Positions 56,099 to 63,923 of a stretch of DNA of 64,000 bases are shown here, one piece after another. The stretch covers positions 51,354-115,353 of the forward strand of contig NZ_SRYA01000011.1 of assembly GCF_004793545.1 (NCBI RefSeq), in the 5' to 3' direction. Every line of letters begins with the position of its first letter. Positions within the stretch are counted from its first letter, which is position 1. Position numbers and translations under genes: made by a program. The DNA is from Petralouisia muris. Its GTDB lineage: Bacteria > Bacillota > Clostridia > Lachnospirales > Lachnospiraceae. The notes under the pieces were generated by a model, which saw only the letters and a program-made list of their open reading frames with translations, did no database searches and was not told the DNA's origin.

Positions 56099-56437
56099 CT
56101 AATTTTCTTCCAATAGCTTCTCCATATTTTCGGAAATACTCTTCCACTGTTCCTTCAGATTCTCATACACTTCATTGCCAGCTTCTGTCCTTCTGTAATA
56201 CTTCCTGGGTTTAGCTCCTCCTGTCTCCCATTCGCTTATCAGAAGTCCCTGCTTCTCTAACCGCCGCAGCAGGGGGTACAGGGTATTTGTTTCTATTGCC
56301 ACCCCTTTTTCTTCCAGGCTCTGCACCAATGCGTATCCGTATTTCGGTGTTTGAAGCTGGCTTAAGACACTTAAAATCAGCGTTCCCCGCCTCAGCTCCA
56401 GCAAAAGGTTTTCCATGATTTCCTTTTTTTCACTCAC
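56099..56437 (-). CDS. PadR-family transcriptional repressor
   Basis: 112 residues from GTG 56437, which sits 6 nt after AGAGGTGAT; ATGs further upstream lie within the promoter. The winged helix includes LRRGTLILSVLSQLQTPKYG and YGYALVQSLEEKG, with wing IETNTLYPLLRRLEKQG, and a short C-terminal dimerisation helix. Its promoter carries a 21-bp palindrome in the spacer, so autorepression is expected. The probable target is this gene plus the HAAS membrane protein. Confidence 0.93.
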   Translation of the reverse strand: MSEKKEIMENLLLELRRGTLILSVLSQLQTPKYGYALVQSLEEKGVAIETNTLYPLLRRLEKQGLLISEWETGGAKPRKYYRRTEAGNEVYENLKEQWKSISENMEKLLEEN

Positions 56438-56456
56438 ATTATCACCTCTTTTTCTC

Positions 56457-56486
56457 ATTATAGTGTATGTCACACACTATTGTCAA
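56457..56486 (-). promoter_or_regulatory. padR promoter with embedded operator palindrome
   Basis: Minus-strand TTGACA (56481-56486), 18 bp, TATAAT (56457-56462). ATAGTGT (56460-56466) and ACACTAT (56474-56480) form a 21-bp palindrome filling the spacer and overlapping the -10, a classic repressor position. Confidence 0.8.
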
Positions 56487-56518
56487 TATAAAAATATATT
56501 TTTAATTAAAATAACGTT

Positions 56519-56558
56519 AAAAAGGCCATATCAGAAATTTCTCTGATATGGCCTTTTT
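56519..56558 (-). terminator. Bidirectional terminator
   Basis: A perfect 17-bp stem (AAAAAGGCCATATCAGA and its complement) with a 6-nt loop, A/T runs on both sides. It ends the C39-like gene and insulates padR. Confidence 0.85.
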
Positions 56559-56572
56559 ATCATGAGCTGATT

Positions 56573-57433
56573 TCAAGGACGGTTCCAACTCTCCTCAATT
56601 CCGTTTGCCCGCCACCGGTTATCCTCATGAACATAGTCATTTACCAGCAGGTATTGAAACCTGCTGACGGTTTTCAATGCATTATAAATGTAGCGCAGAG
56701 GTATCCGGGAACGATTGTTCTCAGGATTTCCAGGCTCTGCCAGAAATACGGTGTCATCCTCCTGATACAGCCAGATATTGACATAATGCCCCGGCGTATT
56801 TGTCCAGAAGGAATCATCATTGCCGCTGCTGACCAGAACAATTGCCGACTTTGCCGACTTAATCTGCTGCTGAAATTCTTCATAAGACTTGGGCTTTCTG
56901 TGAAGTTCGCCGCTGATCCCGCAGACTCTCAGCGCACACCGCATTTCCTCCCAGTCAATGGCTCCGTATTCTCCGCCCGGTGTATAATCGGAAGCGATTC
57001 TTGCATGCTCAAACATATCCCAGGGAGAAACTTCATAGGGAGACAGGGTATTGTAAACATTTGCCATGCAGCACAAACCGCACCCAAAGCCCCCGAAGGG
57101 ATTTCCTTCCACTTCAAATTTGCACCATTCTCCCGACCAGGGAATGCCTTCGCTCCAGGAGCGGGGTCCCTGCAGGAAGGAATAAACGTTTTCCTCCTGA
57201 ATCACAACAGGCTGAATATTCTCCATCTGATCGATCTCATTCAAACTTTCCCCCAGCCATCTTGCAGTTCCCGCATATAGACTCTTTTCTTCCCTCTGCC
57301 CGCTGTCCTCAATCTCTGTTTCCTGCACCTGTTCTCTGTCTTTATTTTTAAAATACAAAATCAGAAACGTGAGCATAAACAGAAATAACAGAACCTGCAG
57401 TACCGGCAGATATTTTTTCATGGTTTCCTTCAT
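56573..57433 (-). CDS. C39-like cysteine peptidase domain protein
   Basis: About 286 residues from ATG 57433; ATG 57421 is an equally supported alternative. One membrane segment (about 8-28) is followed by an exported domain with FGGFGCGLCCMANVYNTLSP carrying the candidate catalytic Cys and NTPGHYVNIWLY carrying the His, the C39-like papain fold. The substrate is unknown. Its neighbours do not include a bacteriocin precursor or ABC exporter, so it is not a bacteriocin leader peptidase. It follows the DUF1963 gene. Confidence 0.75.
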   Translation of the reverse strand: MKETMKKYLPVLQVLLFLFMLTFLILYFKNKDREQVQETEIEDSGQREEKSLYAGTARWLGESLNEIDQMENIQPVVIQEENVYSFLQGPRSWSEGIPWSGEWCKFEVEGNPFGGFGCGLCCMANVYNTLSPYEVSPWDMFEHARIASDYTPGGEYGAIDWEEMRCALRVCGISGELHRKPKSYEEFQQQIKSAKSAIVLVSSGNDDSFWTNTPGHYVNIWLYQEDDTVFLAEPGNPENNRSRIPLRYIYNALKTVSRFQYLLVNDYVHEDNRWRANGIEESWNRP

Positions 57434-57498
57434 TCTGTGTGCCTTTCCGTATCTCAACCCAGTTGGTAAAAGAAACTGTTTCTTTCGCATCCCAGGTT

Positions 57499-58350
57499 TT
57501 AACAGCAGTCCCAGTTATACAAAACTTTGCTGAAATCCCGTTTCTTCAAATCTTCCCGGTTTATGAAGAAATTTCCTACTCCGGCGTCGCCCCACATAAT
57601 ATAATCTTCCTCTTCCCCATAATCAGAATCCATCTGAAACAGCAGTGTGTCATAATACTGGTATTTTTCTTCATATTCCCTGGGATCTGTCTGGGTAAAA
57701 TAAGGATATCCCAGCAGCCAGTGTCCATCATTGGCAACCTCCTCCACCAGATTGTCATAAGCTTCTTCGTCCAAAAGCTGGTACATAGAAAGGTCTTCGT
57801 ACTGGTTTCCAAACTTTTCCCGGCCAATTTCATGAAAAAGCTTATGAAAATGATAATCTCCCTCTCCCATATAAACAGGCTTTCTGGTAATTTTCAATGC
57901 CGTCTCTTTCCAGATTGGCGTATACTCTTCCATCTCCTCATCCGTACAGTCTGGAATTTCAAGCTGGCGGATCTGACTCTCTGTTACCTGATAATCTATT
58001 TTCTCATGATAAACAACCCGAAAATTCCTCTGTACGTCCTGCTCATCAAAATCCATTCCGAATACGTCATCCAGCCCAATAAAGAACTGAAGCATACCGG
58101 TATCGGGAAGCAGTTCCTCCCGTTCCGTCTCTTGAAACATCCGTTCCAGATTAATCTGGGCCAGAAGCATCAGCTTTTTCCCGGCGCTGTCTGACGGATA
58201 TTCCATATTCAGATCCCAGTAAGGCAGACCGCCAAATTTACTGTCAAAAAGCTCTGGCTTTTTTTCTTTATCTATGACTAATGAATATGCATTCCTCTCT
58301 GTCCTCTGTTTGATTTCCTGCAAAACTACTTCTGTATCTTTCCAGTCCAT
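57499..58350 (-). CDS. DUF1963 (YwqG-like) protein
   Basis: 283 residues from ATG 58350 (GGAGGGATGCGAT upstream). Recognisable blocks are SKFGGLPYWDLN-type (here DSKFGGLPYWDLNMEYP), LMLLAQINLERM, LLPDTGMLQFFIG and LLFQMDSDYGEEEDYIMWGDAGVGNFFI, all diagnostic of the family. YwqG function is unknown; some members sit in toxin-immunity loci. It is the last chromosomal-looking gene before the mobile region. Confidence 0.88.
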   Translation of the reverse strand: MDWKDTEVVLQEIKQRTERNAYSLVIDKEKKPELFDSKFGGLPYWDLNMEYPSDSAGKKLMLLAQINLERMFQETEREELLPDTGMLQFFIGLDDVFGMDFDEQDVQRNFRVVYHEKIDYQVTESQIRQLEIPDCTDEEMEEYTPIWKETALKITRKPVYMGEGDYHFHKLFHEIGREKFGNQYEDLSMYQLLDEEAYDNLVEEVANDGHWLLGYPYFTQTDPREYEEKYQYYDTLLFQMDSDYGEEEDYIMWGDAGVGNFFINREDLKKRDFSKVLYNWDCC

Positions 58351-58444
58351 ATCGCATCCCTCCATGATTCTGTAGTATTTTGGCGCCTCCAAAGAAATTG
58401 CCGGTACATCTAATCCAGCATCATGCTGCTGATGTACGGTTCCT

Positions 58445-59426
58445 TTAAACAACACTGATATTAATTTTACACCAGATAGAAGGATTCTTCAATAGGGCTT
58501 GGGATTTCCCTGAAAAAACTTTTTGTCTTTCATACGATGGTCCAGGAGAGAACTCCATTGACAATAAAGCTTGTAATTCTGCCCGGCATAAAGCAATATA
58601 CTCCACTGTAGAAGTAAACCCATGCTCATTGAATTTATTCATACTGTTTCTGGATGCTCCGGCTTCCACAATATCAAATTTTTCCAATAATTCACGCTTT
58701 GCCTTGCCTATCCGTAACCGCCGCAGTCCTTTTTCCTTTATCTGGCGTATTCTGTCTATGGTTACGCCCTGCTCTCTGGCTACTGCTGCCATTGTCCGAT
58801 TATTTATGAATATCTCTTTTATTATGCTGTTCTCTCTATCGCTTGTAAAACGCTCAGCAATGCACCATAATTGGCTTTTAGAGTGTTCGGCATACATTTT
58901 ATCTATTGTTTCATCTTCAAGGCTAAAATCGGCTTATATGGTATCGGAAAGTGTCAAACTGTTATCATCTGCTAAAGGTGTGTCTAAACTGGCTGCCCCC
59001 TGCATCTGTATTTTCAATTCCGGCAGCAGTCTAACAGATACACGCATTTTATCAGGTATTTCATTGTCTGTCGGCACTCTGCCTGATTCCTGCTCCAACT
59101 TCTGTACGGTTTTCTTATAACGTGCTATTTTCTGCCTTGTGTGGCTCGGCATTCGCACCGCAGAGCCGCATTTTTCAAGATACCGCTGTACTGACTGCCT
59201 TATCCAGTATTCCGCATAAGTCATAAACCGCACATTTGCAGACGTTTCATAATGCTGTACCGCTTCCCACAATCCAAAATAGGATTCTTGCAATAATTCC
59301 TCCATAGGCGGCATATGGCTTTATGAATTTCTTAATCAATGGCAGATTGCTTTCATACAGTAATTGCATATAATCCGTTACAGAATAACCGTTCCTAATT
59401 TCAGAGACAATTTGCTCATTCGTCAT
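58445..59426 (-). pseudogene. Sigma-70-type factor of a mobile element, disrupted
   Basis: Three colinear pieces make one protein. ATG 59426 opens TNEQIVSEIRNGYSVTDYM and runs to KKFIKPYAAY; a frameshift near 59320 moves to MEELLQESYFGLWEAVQHYE (sigma region 2), QSVQRYLEKCGS and region 3; an in-frame TAA at 58934-58936 follows SLTLSDTI; translation would resume ADFSLEDETIDKMYAEHSK and region 4 (NRTMAAVAREQGVTIDRIRQ). Two independent lesions argue for a dead gene. Such sigma factors occur in integrative elements and prophages of Lachnospiraceae. Confidence 0.8.
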
Positions 59427-59473
59427 TGCAATGCACCTACCCCTTTGCTATAATTTGAGTAGATGCAGGATAT

Positions 59474-59511
59474 AAAGAGAAGTCAGCCCACAAAAGCAAC
59501 GACTTCTCTTT
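59474..59511. repeat. 11-bp inverted repeat between the sigma and recombinase genes
   Basis: AAAGAGAAGTC and GACTTCTCTTT with a 16-nt loop; transcribed either way it gives a stem with U-rich flank. Role unclear. Confidence 0.5.
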
Positions 59512-59673
59512 CATTTTATCACAAAACCGCCTTTTTGCATATTTCAAAAATATTTTAGAATAACAGCAGGACTAAGCCTTTTTGAAAATGTCCGGCAGAA
59601 AAAGGTACTAACTACCCCTATGCGACGTTTCCCTATAAAACCCCCACGGCATGATATTTAGAACAAAAACAAA

Positions 59674-59701
59674 AGGCAGCAGTCCATTATGAACCCTGCC
59701 T
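59674..59701 (-). terminator. Terminator after the serine recombinase
   Basis: AGGCAG / CTGCCT stem around a 16-nt interior, followed by TTTTGTTTTTG on the minus strand, just past the recombinase stop at 59711. Confidence 0.65.
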
Positions 59702-59710
59702 AAACAATCC

Positions 59711-60388
59711 TTATTCTGCTTTCAATTCTCTCTTATATTTATAGAATGTATTTCTTGCAAGCCCTATCAGCTTCATGCAATCCACATCTGACAATGCACC
59801 ATTAAAATCCTTGCTATGCTTCTGTATCTGCTTCTTTGCTTCAATAGATTTCTTTGTTGTCAGCTTTGCCCCCTGCTTCTGCCCGATCTGCTTACCGTTC
59901 AATCTTGCTGTTTCAATTCCCTCTTTCGTTCTCTGGTGCAAGTCCTGTACTTCTTTCTCCGACTGTTCAAAAGCAAGTCTTATCTGTTCCTTTGCAAGCG
60001 ACATAAGGTACTTATTCACACCCTCTAAGATAAAGTCAACATTTGTTCCGGTCATTGATATATTACTCTCTAATGCTTTCTTATATGTGCTTGTGTTGAT
60101 ATGCGGCTCTTTCAGAAAGACAAGCTCTATACCCTTATTATATAATTCTTCATACAGACAGAAGCCCTCATCTGCATTCCTGCTCATTCGTGATACACTA
60201 TCAAAGATAATAGTATCTCCTGCTTTGGCTTTTTTATACAACTTATTCCATTCTGGTCTGTCCTGCTTTGTTCCTGTATATACTTCCTGTATTATCACAG
60301 CCTTATCATAACTGCCCTTAATATTTCTAATCTGCCTGTCAATACTTTGCTGTTTTGTACTTATCCGGCAATATCCATACATACACAT
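59711..60388 (-). CDS. Small serine recombinase (resolvase/invertase family)
   Basis: 225 residues from ATG 60388 (GAGAGGG upstream; ATG 60382 also possible). The catalytic domain begins YGYCRISTKQQSIDRQI with the nucleophile Ser in RIST, the active-site Arg pair in VSRMSRNADEG and the E-helix region further on. The C-terminal ~45 residues form a helix-turn-helix (DCMKLIGLARNTFYKYKREL). It is resolvase-sized, not a large phage integrase, so it probably resolves dimers or inverts DNA within the element. It is divergent from hicAB. Confidence 0.9.
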   Translation of the reverse strand: MCMYGYCRISTKQQSIDRQIRNIKGSYDKAVIIQEVYTGTKQDRPEWNKLYKKAKAGDTIIFDSVSRMSRNADEGFCLYEELYNKGIELVFLKEPHINTSTYKKALESNISMTGTNVDFILEGVNKYLMSLAKEQIRLAFEQSEKEVQDLHQRTKEGIETARLNGKQIGQKQGAKLTTKKSIEAKKQIQKHSKDFNGALSDVDCMKLIGLARNTFYKYKRELKAE

Positions 60389-60407
60389 AAGCAACGCCCT
60401 CTCTTTC

Positions 60408-60574
60408 AGTATCACTTCTATCGTTCGTCTGTTTTGATATTTCTATTTTACATTTTATTATTGTTGTTGTCAATAACTTTTGATACTATTTTTATTCACA
60501 TTACTTTTGATACTTTACAGACTTAGAAACAATTCTTTATTTTATGATTGATTTATAGTACTATATATGATACT
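60408..60574. promoter_or_regulatory. TGATACT iterons between the recombinase and hicA
   Basis: TGATACT occurs at 60481-60487, 60508-60514 and 60568-60574, and inverted at 60408-60414; two copies share the longer ACTTTTGATACT 27 bp apart. The last copy lies in the hicA promoter beside TATAAT. The sites may bind HicB or the recombinase. Confidence 0.5.
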
Positions 60575-60600
60575 ATAATATAAGAAAGGAGATAATCACA

Positions 60601-60828
60601 GTGCCAAACGTAAAAAAGTTAATTGAAAAAATGAAGCAACAGCCAAATGGAATGCGACCAGAAGAAATAGACAAAGTTTTAGCAGCATACGGCTATATTC
60701 CGGCAAGGCAAAAAGGAAGCCATAAGCATTATCTGAATAAAGAAACTGGGGATTTGATAACAATAAAACAAGAAAATCCATTAAAAAAGGCTTATGTCGT
60801 AGATGTTCTGAATAGGATAGGGGAATAA
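60601..60828 (+). CDS. hicA: HicA-family toxin
   Basis: 75 residues from GTG 60601 (AAAGGAGATAATCACA upstream). The dsRBD-like fold of the family is recognisable in KVLAAYGYIPARQKGSHKHY with the catalytic His region GSHKHY, then TIKQENPLKKAYVVDVL. HicA cleaves mRNA; HicB neutralises it. It precedes hicB by 47 bp. Its promoter has TATAAT at 60573-60578 and repeated TGATACT sites. Confidence 0.9.
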   Translation: MPNVKKLIEKMKQQPNGMRPEEIDKVLAAYGYIPARQKGSHKHYLNKETGDLITIKQENPLKKAYVVDVLNRIGE

Positions 60829-60875
60829 TCCCCTTATCCTGGCATAGCATAACAAGCGGAAAGGAGCAGGAAAGC

Positions 60876-61220
60876 ATGGAAGTTAAAGATTATATGAAAT
60901 TGCCCTATACAAGATTAGTACAGGAAATGAACGATGAAAGCGGACACTATTTCTATGGCAGAATTTTGGAACTTGACGGATGCCAAAGTACCAGTGATAC
61001 ACTTGAAGGATTATATGAAAGCCTTAATGAAGCATTGGAAGGATATATTGAAACAAAAATAGAAAATAATCTCTCTATACCGATTCCAGAAGCGCCAAAC
61101 AATTACAGCGGTAAGTTTGTTGTAAGGCTTCCAAAATCTTTGCATCAAAGATTAGCCATTGAAGCAGAAAAAGAGGGGGTAAGCCTTAATCAGTTAGCAT
61201 TATACAAGTTGGCACTTTAA
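60876..61220 (+). CDS. hicB: HicB-family antitoxin
   Basis: 114 residues. The N-terminal partial RNase H-like part reads SGHYFYGRILELDGCQSTSDTLEG and LNEALEGYIE, the C-terminal RHH-type DNA-binding part GKFVVRLPKSLHQRLAIEAEKEGVSLNQL. It would bind HicA and repress the hicAB promoter. A terminator follows at 61235. It is the only plus-strand gene pair in the mobile region. Confidence 0.93.
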   Translation: MEVKDYMKLPYTRLVQEMNDESGHYFYGRILELDGCQSTSDTLEGLYESLNEALEGYIETKIENNLSIPIPEAPNNYSGKFVVRLPKSLHQRLAIEAEKEGVSLNQLALYKLAL

Positions 61221-61234
61221 TATATTATACGCAT

Positions 61235-61260
61235 AAGGCAGGGAATCAACACCCTGCCTT
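61235..61260 (+). terminator. Terminator of hicAB
   Basis: AAGGCAGGG / CCCTGCCTT, 9-bp stem with an 8-nt loop, then TTTGTTTATATT. Confidence 0.8.
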
Positions 61261-61287
61261 TGTTTATATTCTTTTGAATAATTTCCG

Positions 61288-61638
61288 TTAATGCAAACCG
61301 TTAGGAAAATAATAGACTGCTGCCCTCTGTGGCTCTACAGGTTTGAAATACTCGTCTGGGTTTTCTCCTGCTTCTATCAATTCCTGTCTGCATTGCTCTA
61401 TCCTCTGCAAAAGTTCTTCCCGGCTCTCCCCGGTTATCGCCATTACATCATCTAAAGAGAAATACTCATGCTCATTAAATGCAGATGCAAGGCTCATTCT
61501 CAAACCACTATAAATAGCATCTAATGACAAATCATAGTTCTGTATGCCATCATCTATAATCGGTTCTAATTCGGCTCTGGTAACGCCATATTTGCCATAA
61601 TTTGCAAGCAAATTGTTTATAAGTGTGTCCTTTTCCAT
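61288..61638 (-). CDS. Hypothetical mobile-region protein
   Basis: 116 residues, acidic, mostly helical by composition (RAELEPIIDDGIQNYDLSLD, DDVMAITGESREELLQRIEQ). I do not recognise a family. ATG 61638 has a weak GAGGTAG-like site. It is the last of the minus-strand series that begins with the nuclease genes at 63.9 kb, and its stop faces the hicAB terminator. Confidence 0.7.
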   Translation of the reverse strand: MEKDTLINNLLANYGKYGVTRAELEPIIDDGIQNYDLSLDAIYSGLRMSLASAFNEHEYFSLDDVMAITGESREELLQRIEQCRQELIEAGENPDEYFKPVEPQRAAVYYFPNGLH

Positions 61639-61660
61639 AATGATCTACCTCGTTTTCTCT

Positions 61661-62134
61661 TTATCGTCCAAACAGAGTCATATTTTCAGCTATCGCCTTA
61701 TGCCTTGCCATTGTGTCTGGAATTGCTAAAATTTCACTACGCTTTTTGTGTTCTTCCTCCAGCCGTTTAATATCTCGTGTTTTCGACGAATTTTTACGTC
61801 CAAAACCTGCTCCCATCTGTTCAACATAATAAGCATATCTTTCAGGATTGTTTCGCCTGAATTTGCAAAGCATATTATTTTCCCCATATCTTAACGCTTT
61901 TATAAAATCCTCATAACTTGCAATCTTCTTTTCACCCATTGTGTTTACCTCGCTGTTTGTGCGTTCAGGCTCTTTTATTCGTCCAGAACAAATTCCACAA
62001 TAAAAATCCCATAACTTACTTGAATCTTCTTCTCCTATCTCCGCAAGCCGTTTTTCCCTTTCCGGAGTATTTGGAAGTGTGGAATACACATAATTATATA
62101 TTTTCACCATGCGTTCATACTCTGCTTGATTCAT
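61661..62134 (-). CDS. Hypothetical protein, paralogue of the next upstream gene
   Basis: 157 residues. The N-terminal half (VKIYNYVYSTLPNTPEREKR) and the centre (YEDFIKALRYGENNML, then NPERYAYYVEQ) follow the same pattern as the protein at 62150-62548, with an added basic helical tail (TRDIKRLEEEHKKRSEI). ATG 62134 has AGGGAGAAATT upstream. Function unknown; a small structural or regulatory phage protein is possible. Confidence 0.7.
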   Translation of the reverse strand: MNQAEYERMVKIYNYVYSTLPNTPEREKRLAEIGEEDSSKLWDFYCGICSGRIKEPERTNSEVNTMGEKKIASYEDFIKALRYGENNMLCKFRRNNPERYAYYVEQMGAGFGRKNSSKTRDIKRLEEEHKKRSEILAIPDTMARHKAIAENMTLFGR

Positions 62135-62149
62135 ATAAATTTCTCCCTC

Positions 62150-62548
62150 CTATCTAAAACTATACGGTTTATTTTTGAATGTGTTTTCAGTTAATCGCCT
62201 ATTGTGTAGCCTTGTCTGCTCGTCCTGTTCCCGGTGGTATCTCTCCCGGTACTGCTGGTATAATTCCGGGGATTCTTTAGCAAATTTTGATAACTCTCTC
62301 AATGTTCCCTTTTCGCCACTTTCTGATTTCTTCACAAACTGTTCATAGGTCATAGTTCCGTTTCCTTTTTGTGCCATTTCTGTAATCTCCTTTCTTGTGA
62401 TACGCCCAAGCATATAATCTTCTTCAAGGCTAAATACTGCTTTTCTTTCTGAATCGCTTAAAGAATTTATAGCTTGTTCCCTTTCCCGGCTTCCTTGCGG
62501 TGTAGAGAATACTTTGTTGTGTAGCTTTGCTATTCGTGTATAGTCCAT
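62150..62548 (-). CDS. Hypothetical protein, first of a paralogous tandem pair
   Basis: 132 residues: IAKLHNKVFSTPQGSREREQ, then TYEQFVKKSESGEKGTLREL and SPELYQQYRERYHREQ, and a basic tail. The shared order (K-x-N-x-V-[FY]-S-T-P, YE-x-F, GE, PE-x-Y-x-x-Y) with the downstream gene indicates duplication. The gap to the paralogue is 15 bp, so they are co-transcribed. No known domain is recognised. Confidence 0.7.
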   Translation of the reverse strand: MDYTRIAKLHNKVFSTPQGSREREQAINSLSDSERKAVFSLEEDYMLGRITRKEITEMAQKGNGTMTYEQFVKKSESGEKGTLRELSKFAKESPELYQQYRERYHREQDEQTRLHNRRLTENTFKNKPYSFR

Positions 62549-62599
62549 TTCTTATACCTCATTCTTTCTTTATAAAAATTTTAATAGTAACCATAAAAA

Positions 62600-62860
62600 T
62601 CATTTGTCTGGCAGATATGCAATCGGATAGCCTTTCACATCCAATCCATAAAACCGTTTCAGATCGTCCGACATACGCCTTTTCAGTAACGACATTTCGG
62701 GATAAATTCTTCTAAGTGTTGCTCGCACTATGTATAAGGAAATATTGTATTTCTCACAAATCATAGTGCAGATTTCAGTTTCAAGAACATATCCCTTCTG
62801 CCTAACCACGCTTAAAACTTCATTTTGCAGAATTTCTTCAACATATGCTTTAAAACTCAT
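62600..62860 (-). CDS. Hypothetical small protein with winged-helix look
   Basis: 86 residues from ATG 62860 (AGGAGGGAGAAA upstream). The sequence SFKAYVEEILQNEVLSVVRQ and YNISLYIVRATLRRIYPEM suggests a short helical DNA-binding fold, but no family is recognised. Its start overlaps the end of the terminase-like gene by 11 nt. Confidence 0.65.
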   Translation of the reverse strand: MSFKAYVEEILQNEVLSVVRQKGYVLETEICTMICEKYNISLYIVRATLRRIYPEMSLLKRRMSDDLKRFYGLDVKGYPIAYLPDK

Positions 62861-63395
62861 TTTCTCCCTCCTCATAATCCAGCTTCATTCCCAATTTCGG
62901 CAAATCCTCGCCTTGTGTCTTTGTAGGCTCCCCCAGTTTAGGCAGTTCGGCAGCAGTCAGAATACGCTTTGTCTCTTTGTTTGGTATGCTTTCTTCAATA
63001 CTGATAGCATCTTTATAAGACAACCAATTTTTCATTAAGAAAATGCCGCTCGGAGGGCTTATTTTGCCGCCTAACATGGCTTGCTCAATAAATGCTCCTA
63101 TAAACGCTTTTGCCGATTGTATCAACTCTTGACACATCTCACTGCATCCTGTTCCGTTATTCCAGTTGAAAAGCGTTGTCCTGCTGATATGCAATGCCAT
63201 ACAAAGAGATTCAATGCCCGGACGAATACTTGATTGCTGACAAAATGAAAAATATTCATCAATCCGCTGTTTGATTTCTTCGTCCGTTTCCGGCTTCCCC
63301 CTGTCATGTAATTGCTTTAATGATGTTACAAGTTCCTGTACCGTTGACGGCTCCATATCATCAATCTGCCCTTGTGGATAGCTGTTTCTTCCCAT
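62850..63395 (-). CDS. Phage terminase small subunit-like protein
   Basis: 181 residues. The central region GIESLCMALHISRTTLFNWN is a helix-turn-helix, followed by the oligomerisation-like helix (AFIGAFIEQAMLGGKISPPS) and GIFLMKNWLSYKD, a block common in Firmicutes phage small terminases. The Glu/Lys-rich tail is variable. It would recognise packaging sites, but no large terminase is visible in the window on either side. Confidence 0.72.
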   Translation of the reverse strand: MGRNSYPQGQIDDMEPSTVQELVTSLKQLHDRGKPETDEEIKQRIDEYFSFCQQSSIRPGIESLCMALHISRTTLFNWNNGTGCSEMCQELIQSAKAFIGAFIEQAMLGGKISPPSGIFLMKNWLSYKDAISIEESIPNKETKRILTAAELPKLGEPTKTQGEDLPKLGMKLDYEEGENEF

Positions 63396-63475
63396 ATTTT
63401 TACCTCTTTTCCGCTGATTTTCAGCTAATTATTTTTCTTTTTATGATGTTAAGATTGTGCGCTGTACCTAGTCTT

Positions 63476-63721
63476 TCACGCCCTCCTACGGTTATAGTAA
63501 GCGTGTATCTTCTTGTGACACGAACCGCAAAGAGTACAAAGGTCTGTCAGCACATTCTCATTGCCCAATCTTGCATAGGTCACATGATGGACGTTGATTT
63601 TTTTAATACGCTCAATCGGTCTGCCGCACATCACGCAACCGCCATCTATGGCTATTCGCTCCTGTTTCTTGGCTTCCCATTCCTCACTACGCATATAATC
63701 CTTATACTGCTGTGTCTGCAT
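63476..63721 (-). CDS. HNH endonuclease
   Basis: 81 residues. CVMCGRP and CGSCHKK give the two zinc-binding CxxC pairs, and HHVTYARLGNE the beta-beta-alpha metal His-His. This compact HNH form sits next to terminase genes in many phages and assists packaging. It overlaps the upstream small gene by 20 nt. Confidence 0.88.
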   Translation of the reverse strand: MQTQQYKDYMRSEEWEAKKQERIAIDGGCVMCGRPIERIKKINVHHVTYARLGNENVLTDLCTLCGSCHKKIHAYYNRRRA

Positions 63722-63923
63722 TTTTCATCATCTCCTTATAAATTCGTTCCAGTTCATCAATGACCGCCAATAATAACGCAATCGCAAATTTATGGTTATC
63801 ATACTTCCTTGCTATCTGTCCGCTTTCACTAACTACCGCTTCCCAATACGCATCATCTGTCTGTACCTTTGAATATTTCTTGTGGAAATTCCACACATCT
63901 TTATATAAATCCCAATAATCCAT
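63702..63923 (-). CDS. Hypothetical small phage-region protein
   Basis: 73 residues, helical, rich in aromatic and charged residues (WDLYKDVWNFHKKYSKVQ, then FAIALLLAVIDELERIYKE). It overlaps the HNH gene by 20 nt and starts at ATG 63923 with AAGCAGGTGC upstream. This kind of short protein often precedes the HNH-terminase genes in Lachnospiraceae prophages; no function is known. Confidence 0.65.
   Translation of the reverse strand: MDYWDLYKDVWNFHKKYSKVQTDDAYWEAVVSESGQIARKYDNHKFAIALLLAVIDELERIYKEMMKNADTAV

Noticed and set aside
56573..57433. Bacteriocin-processing C39 peptidase
   Set aside because: No ABC exporter domain, no double-glycine precursor and no immunity gene nearby.
59711..60388. 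Serine recombinase as the phage integrase
   Set aside because: At ~225 residues it lacks the large C-terminal domains of serine integrases; a resolvase or invertase role fits better.
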